Source of the DNA: Clostridia bacterium
GTDB taxonomy: Bacteria > Bacillota > Clostridia > Oscillospirales > CAG-272
NCBI GenBank assembly: GCA_017628755.1
Contig: JAGBYM010000036.1
Location: 1 to 39,325, forward strand
DNA: 39,325 bases
Direction: 5' to 3'
Positions 15,660-24,604 of the stretch are shown here, in pieces. Both the position numbers and the translations under genes were made by a program. Under the pieces are notes generated by a model. That model worked only from the letters and a program-made list of their open reading frames with translations. It had not been told where the DNA came from and did no database searches. Numbering within the stretch: the stretch's first letter is position 1; every line of letters starts with the position of its first letter.

Positions 15660-17315
15660 ATGATGAAGAAACTTGCATTTTTTCTTGTATTGACAATGCT
15701 CGTCGGTATGTTTTCCTCCTGTGCGGGGATCGGTGACGATGTGTCGAAATCCGAAACAACTACCGAAACTCCGGATTTTGAGCTTACTTATGAAATATCA
15801 AAGCGCGAATACATGCGCGGCGAGGCTGTGATTGTTACGGCGTCGGTCAAAAATATTTCGGGCAAGGATCTGACTTATAGCGCTGTTATCGATAGCTATT
15901 ATCCGACGATAGAGCTTTTCTGTCAATCCGAAGATAGTGAGGTGAGTGCGAAAATCAGTCACGAACCGATCGACACCGTCAGCGGTTCTGCTGAATTTAC
16001 CGCAAAGGCGGGTCAGGTCGGTGAGAAGACTTACACCTTTGTCATCCCCCATGACGCAAAGCTCGGTCTCTATGATCTTACTCTCTCATACCGCGGCGAG
16101 ACTCGTACCTTCACGGACGTGCTTATGATCGTTGACAAAACTTCGCAGAATGAAAACTCCGAATATGAATACAGTCCTATCGCGGTCATCTCGGGCGGCG
16201 CGTCGATAAATCCGATAAGAACACTGTCGAGCTCCTACGTTCAGCACGCGGACGATACTTTCGCGCTCGGCTGTGACGGAATGGGTGTGTGGAATTATTT
16301 TAAGCAGGATGACACGGATAAATCCACATTTCCGCTGTTGGTTTACGATGGCAGTATCAGCATGGATATTCCCGAATATACCGATGTATATTCCGTGGGA
16401 ATATACGATCTCAATTACGAACGGATAAACGGTTACAACCTGACGTCAATAGATGATATCAAATATCTGCTAGCGGGCGATTATCTAATCGTTCTTTCGG
16501 TCCAATACGATACGAGCGTCAGTAATCCGAACGAGTATGAAAAGTACAGTTACGAGGACTTTTTCCGCATCGCGATTCCGCCAAAAAATACGGGCATAGA
16601 TAAGAAATACTCCTACAGCAGCGTGCTTATTGAGTCGGGCGGATTTGAAATCAACCCGATAGAGTGTATGCTCTGGTTTGAGGAGCACAAAGCGGGTGAG
16701 ACTGTCACGGGCGAGGGCTTCGGTGTTTCGCAGATCATAGAAAACAAGGAAGACCACAACTATTTCCCCACGCTTGTCTGCAAAGGTGCTACCTCATTCC
16801 GCCCGCCTGTCAATGCTAATATTTCGAGTGTCAGAATATACGATACCGATTATAACGAGCTCGATTATTCCTTAGACCTGAACGAACTTCGCGACCTGCT
16901 TCCGGGCGAATATCTGGTTGTGTTCTATGAGAAACTCGACAGCAGAGGCTGCGACCCCGAGATCACGGATTACACGATCCGTGCGAACGAGTGTATTTTC
17001 AAATTCATAGTGCCTGAAAGCTCCATCGGCAGTTTTTCCTTTGCCGAAGACAGCAAGAGCTACAAAGAGGGCGATTACGGTGTGAAGACCTCGGGATTCA
17101 AGAACACAACCGAGCAAGCTGTCAGTAATAGCAATGAAGCCGCAGAGCGAGCAAAGGCTGAATGTACTATAGAATACGATACCGTAGAGGTATTGTACGA
17201 CAGTTGGGATAAAATGTGGTCGGTGACCTTCTATAACCGCAAAAACATGGCCGATATCCAGACGGTCTACCTCGGAGAAGACGGAATTACCCGTCTCATG
17301 GTTACTTTCGGATAG
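15660..17315 (+). CDS. Modular lipoprotein, array member 2 (duplicated central module)
   Basis: A 551-residue lipoprotein with signal peptide ending FSSC (C21) followed by AGIGDD. The order is: Ig-like module (FELTYEISKREYMRGEAVIV ... VKNISG ... LGLYDLTLSYRG), two copies of the roughly 135-residue central module (starting YEYSPIAVISGGASINPIR and YSYSSVLIESGGFEINPIE, each ending GDYLIVL or GEYLVVF then FRIAIP or FKFIVP), and a C-terminal PepSY-like module (TSGFKNT ... EYDTVEVLYDSWDKMWSVTFYNR ... VYLGEDG). I chose ATG 15660-15662 after AAGGAG; the next ATG at 15663 is an alternative. An upstream in-frame start inside the previous gene would hide the signal peptide. Function is unknown. Confidence 0.88.
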   Translation: MMKKLAFFLVLTMLVGMFSSCAGIGDDVSKSETTTETPDFELTYEISKREYMRGEAVIVTASVKNISGKDLTYSAVIDSYYPTIELFCQSEDSEVSAKISHEPIDTVSGSAEFTAKAGQVGEKTYTFVIPHDAKLGLYDLTLSYRGETRTFTDVLMIVDKTSQNENSEYEYSPIAVISGGASINPIRTLSSSYVQHADDTFALGCDGMGVWNYFKQDDTDKSTFPLLVYDGSISMDIPEYTDVYSVGIYDLNYERINGYNLTSIDDIKYLLAGDYLIVLSVQYDTSVSNPNEYEKYSYEDFFRIAIPPKNTGIDKKYSYSSVLIESGGFEINPIECMLWFEEHKAGETVTGEGFGVSQIIENKEDHNYFPTLVCKGATSFRPPVNANISSVRIYDTDYNELDYSLDLNELRDLLPGEYLVVFYEKLDSRGCDPEITDYTIRANECIFKFIVPESSIGSFSFAEDSKSYKEGDYGVKTSGFKNTTEQAVSNSNEAAERAKAECTIEYDTVEVLYDSWDKMWSVTFYNRKNMADIQTVYLGEDGITRLMVTFG

Positions 17316-17329
17316 AAAGGAGATCAGCT

Positions 17330-18577
17330 ATGAAAAAGATAATTGCTTTTTTGCTCATTGTTATTCTTTGCCTGCCCTCCTGCGCGGGGATCGGAGACAA
17401 TCTGCCAAAGAATGAAAGCGTTTCGGACAACACCGCCGAGGCTGCTCCCGAAACGCATCAGATTGCAGAAAATGAAAAGCGCGTGGGCAATTTCGCTTTC
17501 TCGTTTACTACAGAGAAGACCGAGTACCTGCCCGGCGAAACTATCCACATATACGCAACAGTCACCAACGTTTCGGGTGAGGATCACGTTTACACGGGCT
17601 CGTCCTCGGCTTTTATGGCTGATATTGTGATGTATTGGAAGAATGAAAGCGGTGGAGAACTCAATTACGATCCCATCCCTTGGGCAGAGGATACAATTCC
17701 CTGGGCGGAGGATCACCGCCTTCATACGATCAAAAACGAAACAAGCCGCACCACTCTCTATCAGTTCCGCATACCGGATGACGTAAAAACAGGTTATTAC
17801 GATATTTCTCTTTCATATAACGGTGAGGTTGCACTCTGGGATAACGTTATCTTGATTTCTCCTAAATATCAGCAAAGCGACTTAATGGTTTATTGCGGCG
17901 AAGTAACAATACACCCGATAGAGTTCTTTCTCAGCAGCAGTGAGCGTCTTGAAGACGGAAGCTATATCGAGAGCGACGGCCTTGGAATCAGCGAGCTTTT
18001 CGACGACCCTGATGCCGATCTTTCAGTCGTCCCCGAGCTTATAGTCGGAAACAAGGACATAATTCAACCGCTCCTTCATTCACACGTTTCGATTGAGAGT
18101 ATAGATATATACAATAAGAGACTCGAGAAGCTTGCGGTCAGTATGACAAATATTGAGGCACTCTCTGATATTGAGGGCGGCGAATATTATATCGTTATAA
18201 CCGAGAAGCGACACACGGACATAAAACAATTGATTTCAAGATATCAGAGCGTTTTCAAGCTCATAAAGGAGTTTCCCGACGGTTCCGTGTTCTCCTATGT
18301 CGACGTAACCTCGGTTTATAAAGAGGGCGTGCCCGGTGTTGTCACTTCGGGCTTCAAGAACACGGAGAAGACCGAGCTCGAAATAATAAATATCCATGAA
18401 GCATCTCAAAGGGCGATAGCCGAGGTGACCGTGGAATATAATTACGTTGACGTGAAATATGACCCGATCTCAGGGGTCTGGCAGGTTCTCTTCGCGCAAA
18501 GAAATATTCCGGGCGGCGATCAGACGGTTTATCTGGATAGTAACGGAGTCACGCTTCTCATTGTTTACGGAGAATAA
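17330..18577 (+). CDS. Modular lipoprotein, array member 3
   Basis: A 415-residue lipoprotein with signal CLPSC (C18) and mature start AGIGDN, nearly identical to the leaders of members 2 and 4. It contains the Ig-like module (FSFTTEKTEYLPGETIHIYA ... VTNVSG ... TGYYDISLSYNG), one central module (VYCGEVTIHPIE ... GGEYYIVITEKRH ... FKLI), and the C-terminal PepSY-like module (TSGFKNT ... EYNYVDVKYDPISGVWQVLFAQR ... VYLDSNG). In the Ig-like part a 21-bp unit is tandemly repeated at 17675-17716, giving IPWAEDT IPWAEDH. It starts 14 bp after member 2 behind AAAGGAG. PepSY-like domains often inhibit or bind peptidases; that link is a family-level guess only. Confidence 0.88.
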   Translation: MKKIIAFLLIVILCLPSCAGIGDNLPKNESVSDNTAEAAPETHQIAENEKRVGNFAFSFTTEKTEYLPGETIHIYATVTNVSGEDHVYTGSSSAFMADIVMYWKNESGGELNYDPIPWAEDTIPWAEDHRLHTIKNETSRTTLYQFRIPDDVKTGYYDISLSYNGEVALWDNVILISPKYQQSDLMVYCGEVTIHPIEFFLSSSERLEDGSYIESDGLGISELFDDPDADLSVVPELIVGNKDIIQPLLHSHVSIESIDIYNKRLEKLAVSMTNIEALSDIEGGEYYIVITEKRHTDIKQLISRYQSVFKLIKEFPDGSVFSYVDVTSVYKEGVPGVVTSGFKNTEKTELEIINIHEASQRAIAEVTVEYNYVDVKYDPISGVWQVLFAQRNIPGGDQTVYLDSNGVTLLIVYGE

Positions 18578-18592
18578 TAAAGGGGATACGAT

Positions 18593-19045
18593 ATGAAAAA
18601 GATATTAGTTTTTCTGCTTGTTGCTCTTCTTTGTCTGCCGTCTTGCGCGGGGATCGGAGATGATCTTCCCGAAACCGAAAAGGCCGTTATATCGGGAGAC
18701 GAGGAGATTCACACCGATTTTGACGGTGTATATCTTACACTTGATTCCGTAGGCGAGACCTCGCTTTCCGTTACATGGCATAACGATACCGATCTCGAGA
18801 TACTTTTCGGAGAGGGATATTCGGTAGAGATTCTTTTATTCGACGGAACTTGGAATCCCGTTCTCAAAGATTCGATCGCATTTGATGCGATAGCGATGCT
18901 CTTGCCGCCCGACGGCGAGATCGAAAAGGGTTATTCATTGAAGCCCTTCGATATTTCCGAGAAGGGGACATACCGCTTGCTCTGTGAATTCTGGCACGGT
19001 GGTAATACTTATAACACATGGGTCGAATTTGATGTTGTCGAGTAA
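18593..19045 (+). CDS. Small Ig-like lipoprotein, array member 4
   Basis: A 150-residue lipoprotein. Its leader (signal ending CLPSC, then AGIGDDLPETE) is almost the same as that of member 3, but the mature part is unrelated to the modules of members 1-3. Residues about 45-150 form a single Ig-like beta domain with the pattern VYLTLDSVGETSLSVTWHND ... GYSVEILLFDGTWNPV ... LPPDGEIEKGYSL ... GTYRLLCEF, similar to bacterial Ig-like domains of clostridial surface proteins. It follows member 3 by 15 bp and has an AAAGGGG site. The shared leader on a different body suggests leader capture by recombination. Confidence 0.85.
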   Translation: MKKILVFLLVALLCLPSCAGIGDDLPETEKAVISGDEEIHTDFDGVYLTLDSVGETSLSVTWHNDTDLEILFGEGYSVEILLFDGTWNPVLKDSIAFDAIAMLLPPDGEIEKGYSLKPFDISEKGTYRLLCEFWHGGNTYNTWVEFDVVE

Positions 19046-19062
19046 TACAGAGGAGGCAAGCT

Positions 19063-19899
19063 ATGAAACGAATTTTGTTAATAATTCTCGCCGTTGTCCT
19101 CTGCATCCCCGCTTTTACGGGGTGCGAAAAAGAGCCTGATTTTTACAGTGTTGTTTCTCTTGAGATACCCAAAGAAACCGACCGCGTTTATTCGCAAGAA
19201 ATAAATCTTATCCGCTACGACTGGTCGGGCTACGGAGTATCGTACAAGACCATCGAACCTTGCGCGTTTGCTGACGAAATTATCGAAATTATTACTTCTA
19301 TGAAAAAGACCTCGAAGGTATCTGCGATGATAGCTTTCGGCGATCTGGAAAGCTATGGCAACGATCCGCCCGTGGAAAGAGGAACCTCGTGGGTTGAGAT
19401 AGGTTCGGAAATATACCGCCTTGATCCCGAGATGACCGAGATTTCAATTGTTGAGCGACACCTTGGTTCGGGCAAAAAGCTTGATTCCGCTACATCTATC
19501 GATCGTCTTGGTGATCTTCTGCACGCCGCGTGGTATTATCATCCTTACGATTATTACAGCGGAAGCTACGATAATTCAACCGGCGAGATATCTCTTGACC
19601 GTATGTACGAAGCCGAATCCGACGTTGCTATGAACGTAAAAAGCTTCAGCGTTGAAAAGGAACACGGTTCCATAAACTCGGTCACGGTGGAAGTGACCGC
19701 GAAAGCAGACGTGGATTTGCGCCTGGTGCTCGATTCGCGCCAGAGCGACGATAACCTCGGCGCGGGTGACCTCAAGGAGTTCTCAATGAAAAAGGGAGAA
19801 ACGCAAACCGTTACGCTCTCCTTCTCGGGCTGGCAGTATTCATATTGGATATATATCAAAGCCGATAATACCATGATCTCGATGCAGATCAATCCATAA
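19063..19899 (+). CDS. Lipoprotein of unknown function, array member 5
   Basis: A 278-residue lipoprotein with signal ending FTGC (C21). It lacks the AGIGD leader and the modules of members 1-3. The first half has the pattern INLIRYDWSGYG ... EIIEIITSMKKTSK ... WVEIGSEIYRLDPEMTEISIVERHLGSG, which is similar to substrate-like or inhibitor-like surface proteins but matches no family I can name. The last 80 residues form a beta domain (INSVTVEVTAKADVDLRLVL ... FSMKKGETQTVTLSFSGWQY). It is 17 bp behind member 4 with AGAGGAGG, and ends before the shared terminator at 19908-19931, so it is the last gene of the array. Confidence 0.83.
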   Translation: MKRILLIILAVVLCIPAFTGCEKEPDFYSVVSLEIPKETDRVYSQEINLIRYDWSGYGVSYKTIEPCAFADEIIEIITSMKKTSKVSAMIAFGDLESYGNDPPVERGTSWVEIGSEIYRLDPEMTEISIVERHLGSGKKLDSATSIDRLGDLLHAAWYYHPYDYYSGSYDNSTGEISLDRMYEAESDVAMNVKSFSVEKEHGSINSVTVEVTAKADVDLRLVLDSRQSDDNLGAGDLKEFSMKKGETQTVTLSFSGWQYSYWIYIKADNTMISMQINP

Positions 19900-19907
19900 A
19901 TCAAAAC

Positions 19908-19931
19908 AGCGGCTGCCTTTCGGCAGCCGCT
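19908..19931. terminator. Bidirectional terminator between the lipoprotein array and hpf
   Basis: AGCGGCTGCC (19908-19917), loop TTTC, GGCAGCCGCT (19922-19931). A T-rich run follows on the plus strand and TGTTTTG on the minus strand. On the minus strand the loop reads GAAA, a stable tetraloop. Confidence 0.92.
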
Positions 19932-19941
19932 TGAATTTTAT

Positions 19942-20481
19942 TTATTCTTTATGCTCGGGTACGATAAGACCGTAGTCTCCGTCGCGTCTTGCGTAAACAA
20001 CGCAGGTATCGCCCGAAGTGTCATCCTGGAACACGAAGAACTCATGTCCGAGAAGGTTCATCTGAAGGATAGCCTCCTCAACCGACATGGGTTTGAGTGT
20101 GAATTCCTTGCGGCGTACCACAAAATCGGTAGCCTCGGAAAGCTCATCTGCCATATCCGTAATTCCCGCGGCAATTGCCGCACCCTGAGAGCGAAGTCTC
20201 TTTCCAAGCTTGGTCTTGTTCTTTCGGATCTGGCGGTCGATGGTGTCTACTGCGCGGTCGATCGCGTTGCGGAAGGTCTCATCATCGGTTTCACAGCGGA
20301 ACAGAGTGTTTGCCGCGGCGATCGTGATCTCGATATTTTCACGGTTACGCTTGCGGCTGAAGGTGACTGTTGCCTTTTCCTCGGTCGCGAAGTACTTGTC
20401 AAGCTTCGCAAGCTTCTTTTCGGCGAGCTCCTGAAGATCGGCGGGAACGCTCATGTGTCTGCCTACAACGGTGATTTTCAT
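19942..20481 (-). CDS. hpf: Long-form ribosome hibernation promoting factor
   Basis: A 179-residue protein that dimerises 70S ribosomes into inactive 100S particles under stress or in stationary phase. Residues 1-100 are the ribosome-binding S30AE domain (MKITVVGRHMSVPADLQELAEKKL ... RCETDDETFRNAIDRAVDTIDRQIRKNK). Residues about 125-179 are the C-terminal dimerisation domain (RRKEFTLKPMSVEEAILQMNLLGHEFFVFQD), which marks the long form typical of Bacillota. The ATG at 20479-20481 follows AGGAGGA; a longer reading that adds 39 residues has no such site. A TG-extended -10 box (TGCTATAAT) stands upstream without a good -35 box. Confidence 0.96.
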   Translation of the reverse strand: MKITVVGRHMSVPADLQELAEKKLAKLDKYFATEEKATVTFSRKRNRENIEITIAAANTLFRCETDDETFRNAIDRAVDTIDRQIRKNKTKLGKRLRSQGAAIAAGITDMADELSEATDFVVRRKEFTLKPMSVEEAILQMNLLGHEFFVFQDDTSGDTCVVYARRDGDYGLIVPEHKE

Positions 20482-20535
20482 GTTTTCTTCCTCCTGTACT
20501 GTAACTTTGTGCCGCGGGAGAATTTGCTCCTTTGG

Positions 20536-20564
20536 TACACCTATATTATAGCACATTTTTTGTG
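20536..20564 (-). promoter_or_regulatory. Extended -10 promoter of hpf
   Basis: On the minus strand TATAAT is preceded by TGC in the extended -10 position, about 60 bp before the hpf start. I cannot find a good -35 hexamer at 17 bp. A 12-bp direct repeat TTTGTGCAAAAT occurs twice nearby (20559-20570 and 20609-20620) and may bind a regulator. Confidence 0.55.
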
Positions 20565-20651
20565 CAAAATAAATAGGTTTTTGAAAAATTCTTTTCAAAA
20601 TTTGTGGATTTGTGCAAAATCACGAAATCTTATTCTACAGCAAGTTTGTGA

Positions 20652-20680
20652 TTGACTTTTGGCGTTTTTAGTGGTATAAT
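20652..20680 (+). promoter_or_regulatory. Promoter of ligA
   Basis: TTGACT (20652-20657), a 17-bp spacer, then TATAAT (20675-20680) with TG in the extended -10 position. Confidence 0.85.
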
Positions 20681-20704
20681 ATATTTGTTACGGTCAATTT
20701 ATGA

Positions 20705-22732
<2,028 letters not shown>

Positions 22733-22750
22733 AAAAACGCATAGTAAATA

Positions 22751-22795
22751 AAAATTACGCTCACGGGCATCAAAATCGCCCGTGGGCGTAATTTT
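22751..22795. terminator. Bidirectional terminator between ligA and the amidase
   Basis: The 18-base arms 22751-22768 and 22778-22795 pair with one wobble mismatch around a 9-base loop; the core is CACGGGC/GCCCGTG. A T run follows on the plus strand and AATTTTTATTT on the minus strand. Confidence 0.9.
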
Positions 22796-22978
22796 TTGCA
22801 TATCGATATAAAAATTAGAAATACATCTAATAAAAAGCCAAACGAATTTGATACAAATGTCGATAGTTAGACGAAAATCGAATTAACGCACATTAATCAA
22901 TCTAATGAACCTTGCCGAAAAAAGCCGTAAAAAATCGCAATTTACCGAATTTTGCTACTCCTGCAAAGCAAAAAATAC

Positions 22979-23007
22979 TTGACCAATATCTTTAAATATG
23001 ATATAAT
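22979..23007 (+). promoter_or_regulatory. Near-consensus promoter pointing antisense into the amidase gene
   Basis: TTGACC (22979-22984), an exact 17-bp spacer, then TATAAT (23002-23007) with TG in the extended -10 position. The predicted start lies a few bases before the 3' end of the minus-strand amidase gene. No plus-strand gene begins until rsmI at 23655, so the RNA would be antisense to the whole amidase mRNA, possibly reading on into rsmI. Confidence 0.7.
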
Positions 23008-23018
23008 TATATATATGT

Positions 23019-23582
23019 TCAGACGCCGGTGTATTCGAGTATTCCCTCGTATATGCCGCGGGCAAAAAGATCGGGGCGGTCGCGCATCAATGCCGCTTCC
23101 TCGGGGTTGCTGATAAAGCCGAGTTCAACGAGGGTTGAGGGCATTTGTGTCTTTCGGAGCACGTAAAGTCCGCTTCTCGCAAAGACGCCTCTGTCGCGCA
23201 GACCCGTGTATTCGCTGACTCCTTCGACAATGTCCTCTGCGAGCGAAGCCGCCGCTGACGGAACCGAGAAAACGTATGCCTCCGTGCCTCCCGCATTAGG
23301 GGATGAGGACGCGTTTGTATGAAGGCTGATGAAGTAATCCGCGCCCCAGGCGTTTGCCTCATTGACTCTCGCGGAGAGACTCGACGCCTTCGAATTTCCA
23401 AGCTGTGTATCGGGTGTCGGACGAGAAAGTCTGACCTCAAAATTGCCGTTTGCGCGCAGAAGCGCGGCAAGCTCCTGACCGATGGTGTAAACGAGATTTT
23501 GCTCGCGCAGACCGTTACCCTCCGCGCCCGCATTCGGATTGACGGGGTTGTGTCCCTGATCTATGTAGATTTTTATAGCCAT
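23019..23582 (-). CDS. N-acetylmuramoyl-L-alanine amidase (Amidase_3), no signal peptide
   Basis: A zinc amidase that cleaves the bond between N-acetylmuramic acid and L-alanine in peptidoglycan. The 187-residue product is just the catalytic domain. Zinc ligands are H11 (DQGHN), E26 (GLREQNL) and H87 (SLHTNA); the catalytic glutamate is E152 in LVELGFISNPEEA. It has no signal peptide and no cell-wall-binding repeat, unlike most housekeeping amidases of this family, so it might act on imported muropeptides, leave through lysis, or be of phage origin. The start at 23580-23582 (MAIKIYID) follows GAGGT. It diverges from rsmI, and a strong promoter faces it from the 3' side. Confidence 0.93.
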   Translation of the reverse strand: MAIKIYIDQGHNPVNPNAGAEGNGLREQNLVYTIGQELAALLRANGNFEVRLSRPTPDTQLGNSKASSLSARVNEANAWGADYFISLHTNASSSPNAGGTEAYVFSVPSAAASLAEDIVEGVSEYTGLRDRGVFARSGLYVLRKTQMPSTLVELGFISNPEEAALMRDRPDLFARGIYEGILEYTGV

Positions 23583-23590
23583 AAAGTACC

Positions 23591-23640
23591 TCACAAAAAC
23601 GTATTCGGTACAGTATATTCTTGCCGGTGAGTTTTTGTGA
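23591..23640. repeat. Perfect 10-bp inverted repeat in the amidase-rsmI divergent region
   Basis: TCACAAAAAC (23591-23600) and GTTTTTGTGA (23631-23640) are exact inverted copies separated by 30 bp. They flank the region where the two divergent promoters should lie, so a shared regulator could bridge them. The amidase -10 candidate on the minus strand is TATACT at 23612-23617. No strong -35 box is visible for either gene. Confidence 0.5.
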
Positions 23641-23654
23641 CGAAAGGAAAAGAT

Positions 23655-24518
23655 ATGTCTTATAACGAAGAAAAAAATAAGGTTGAAAAATCCTTTTTAT
23701 ATCTGGTGGCAACGCCGATAGGCAACCTTTCGGATATCACTGAGAGAGCTATGAAGGTGCTCTCCGAGGTTGATTTCGTTGCCGCGGAGGATACGAGAAA
23801 TTCGGGGCTTCTGCTCTCGCGTCTCGGTATCAAAAAGCCGATGGTGTCCTATCACGACCACAACCGAGCCGAGCGCGGACCAGAGATAATCGAACGCCTT
23901 AAGGGAGGTGAATCCTGCGCGCTGATCAGCGACGCGGGCATGCCCGCAATATCCGATCCGGGCGAGGATCTTGTGGCTCTCTGCGCGAAGGAGGGCGTCG
24001 GTGTCTCGATCATTCCGGGAGCTTGCGCGGCGGTATCTGCTCTGGCACTTTCGGGACTTTCAACAAGGCGTTTTGCTTTTGAAGGTTTCCTTCCCCCGTC
24101 CGGTAAGGAGAGAAAAAAACGCCTTACCGATATAGCAAAAGAGGAGCGAACGCTTATCATATATGAAGCTCCTCACAGACTGAAAAAGACGCTCGCTGAG
24201 TTTTCCGAGTATTTCGGCGGTGACCGACGGATCTCGCTCTGCCGTGAGCTTACGAAGCTTAACGAGGAAGTATTGCGTATGACTGTCTCGTCTGCTTGCG
24301 CATATTATGAAAGCACGGAGCCGAGAGGCGAATATGTTCTGATTATCGAGGGTGTTCCCGAGGCAACCGAGAAAGACGTAGCTGTGGATATTGCCGCACG
24401 CGCCGAAGCACTTATGGCGGGCGGAATGTCGCAGAAGGATGCGATAAAAACGATAGTCAAGGAAACAGGACTTCCGAAGAACAAGGTATACGCCGAAGTT
24501 CTTAAAAATAATGAATAA
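23655..24518 (+). CDS. rsmI: 16S rRNA (cytidine(1402)-2'-O)-methyltransferase RsmI
   Basis: SAM-dependent enzyme that 2'-O-methylates C1402 in the decoding centre of 16S rRNA. The 287-residue product has the tetrapyrrole-methylase-like fold signature: LYLVATPIGNLSDIT (residues 16-30), VAAEDTRNSGLLL, SYHDHN, and SDAGMPAISDPG (the SAM-binding loop). The C-terminal helical part, with MSQKDAIKTIVKETGLPKNKVYAEVLK, is also typical. The ATG at 23655-23657 follows GAAAGGAAA; a GTG 18 bases upstream is less likely. It is followed by asd 86 bp on, with a separate promoter between them. Confidence 0.96.
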   Translation: MSYNEEKNKVEKSFLYLVATPIGNLSDITERAMKVLSEVDFVAAEDTRNSGLLLSRLGIKKPMVSYHDHNRAERGPEIIERLKGGESCALISDAGMPAISDPGEDLVALCAKEGVGVSIIPGACAAVSALALSGLSTRRFAFEGFLPPSGKERKKRLTDIAKEERTLIIYEAPHRLKKTLAEFSEYFGGDRRISLCRELTKLNEEVLRMTVSSACAYYESTEPRGEYVLIIEGVPEATEKDVAVDIAARAEALMAGGMSQKDAIKTIVKETGLPKNKVYAEVLKNNE

Positions 24519-24533
24519 ATATTCATTTACCTC

Positions 24534-24562
24534 TTGATTTTTTCACTCAAATGTGGTATCAT
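24534..24562 (+). promoter_or_regulatory. Promoter of asd
   Basis: TTGATT (24534-24539), a 17-bp spacer, then TATCAT (24557-24562) with TG in the extended -10 position. No riboswitch structure is visible in the short leader. Confidence 0.68.
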
Positions 24563-24604
24563 TAATATTATTTTTTCGATATTAATCCAAAAGGAGAATA
24601 GATT

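Noticed and set aside
20536..20564. Consensus -35 box for the hpf promoter
   Set aside because: TTGCAC lies only 11 bp before the -10 box, too close for a standard promoter; only the extended -10 box is supported.
24519..24604. Lysine-type riboswitch before asd
   Set aside because: The leader is too short and has no conserved stem arrangement; only a promoter and ribosome site fit.
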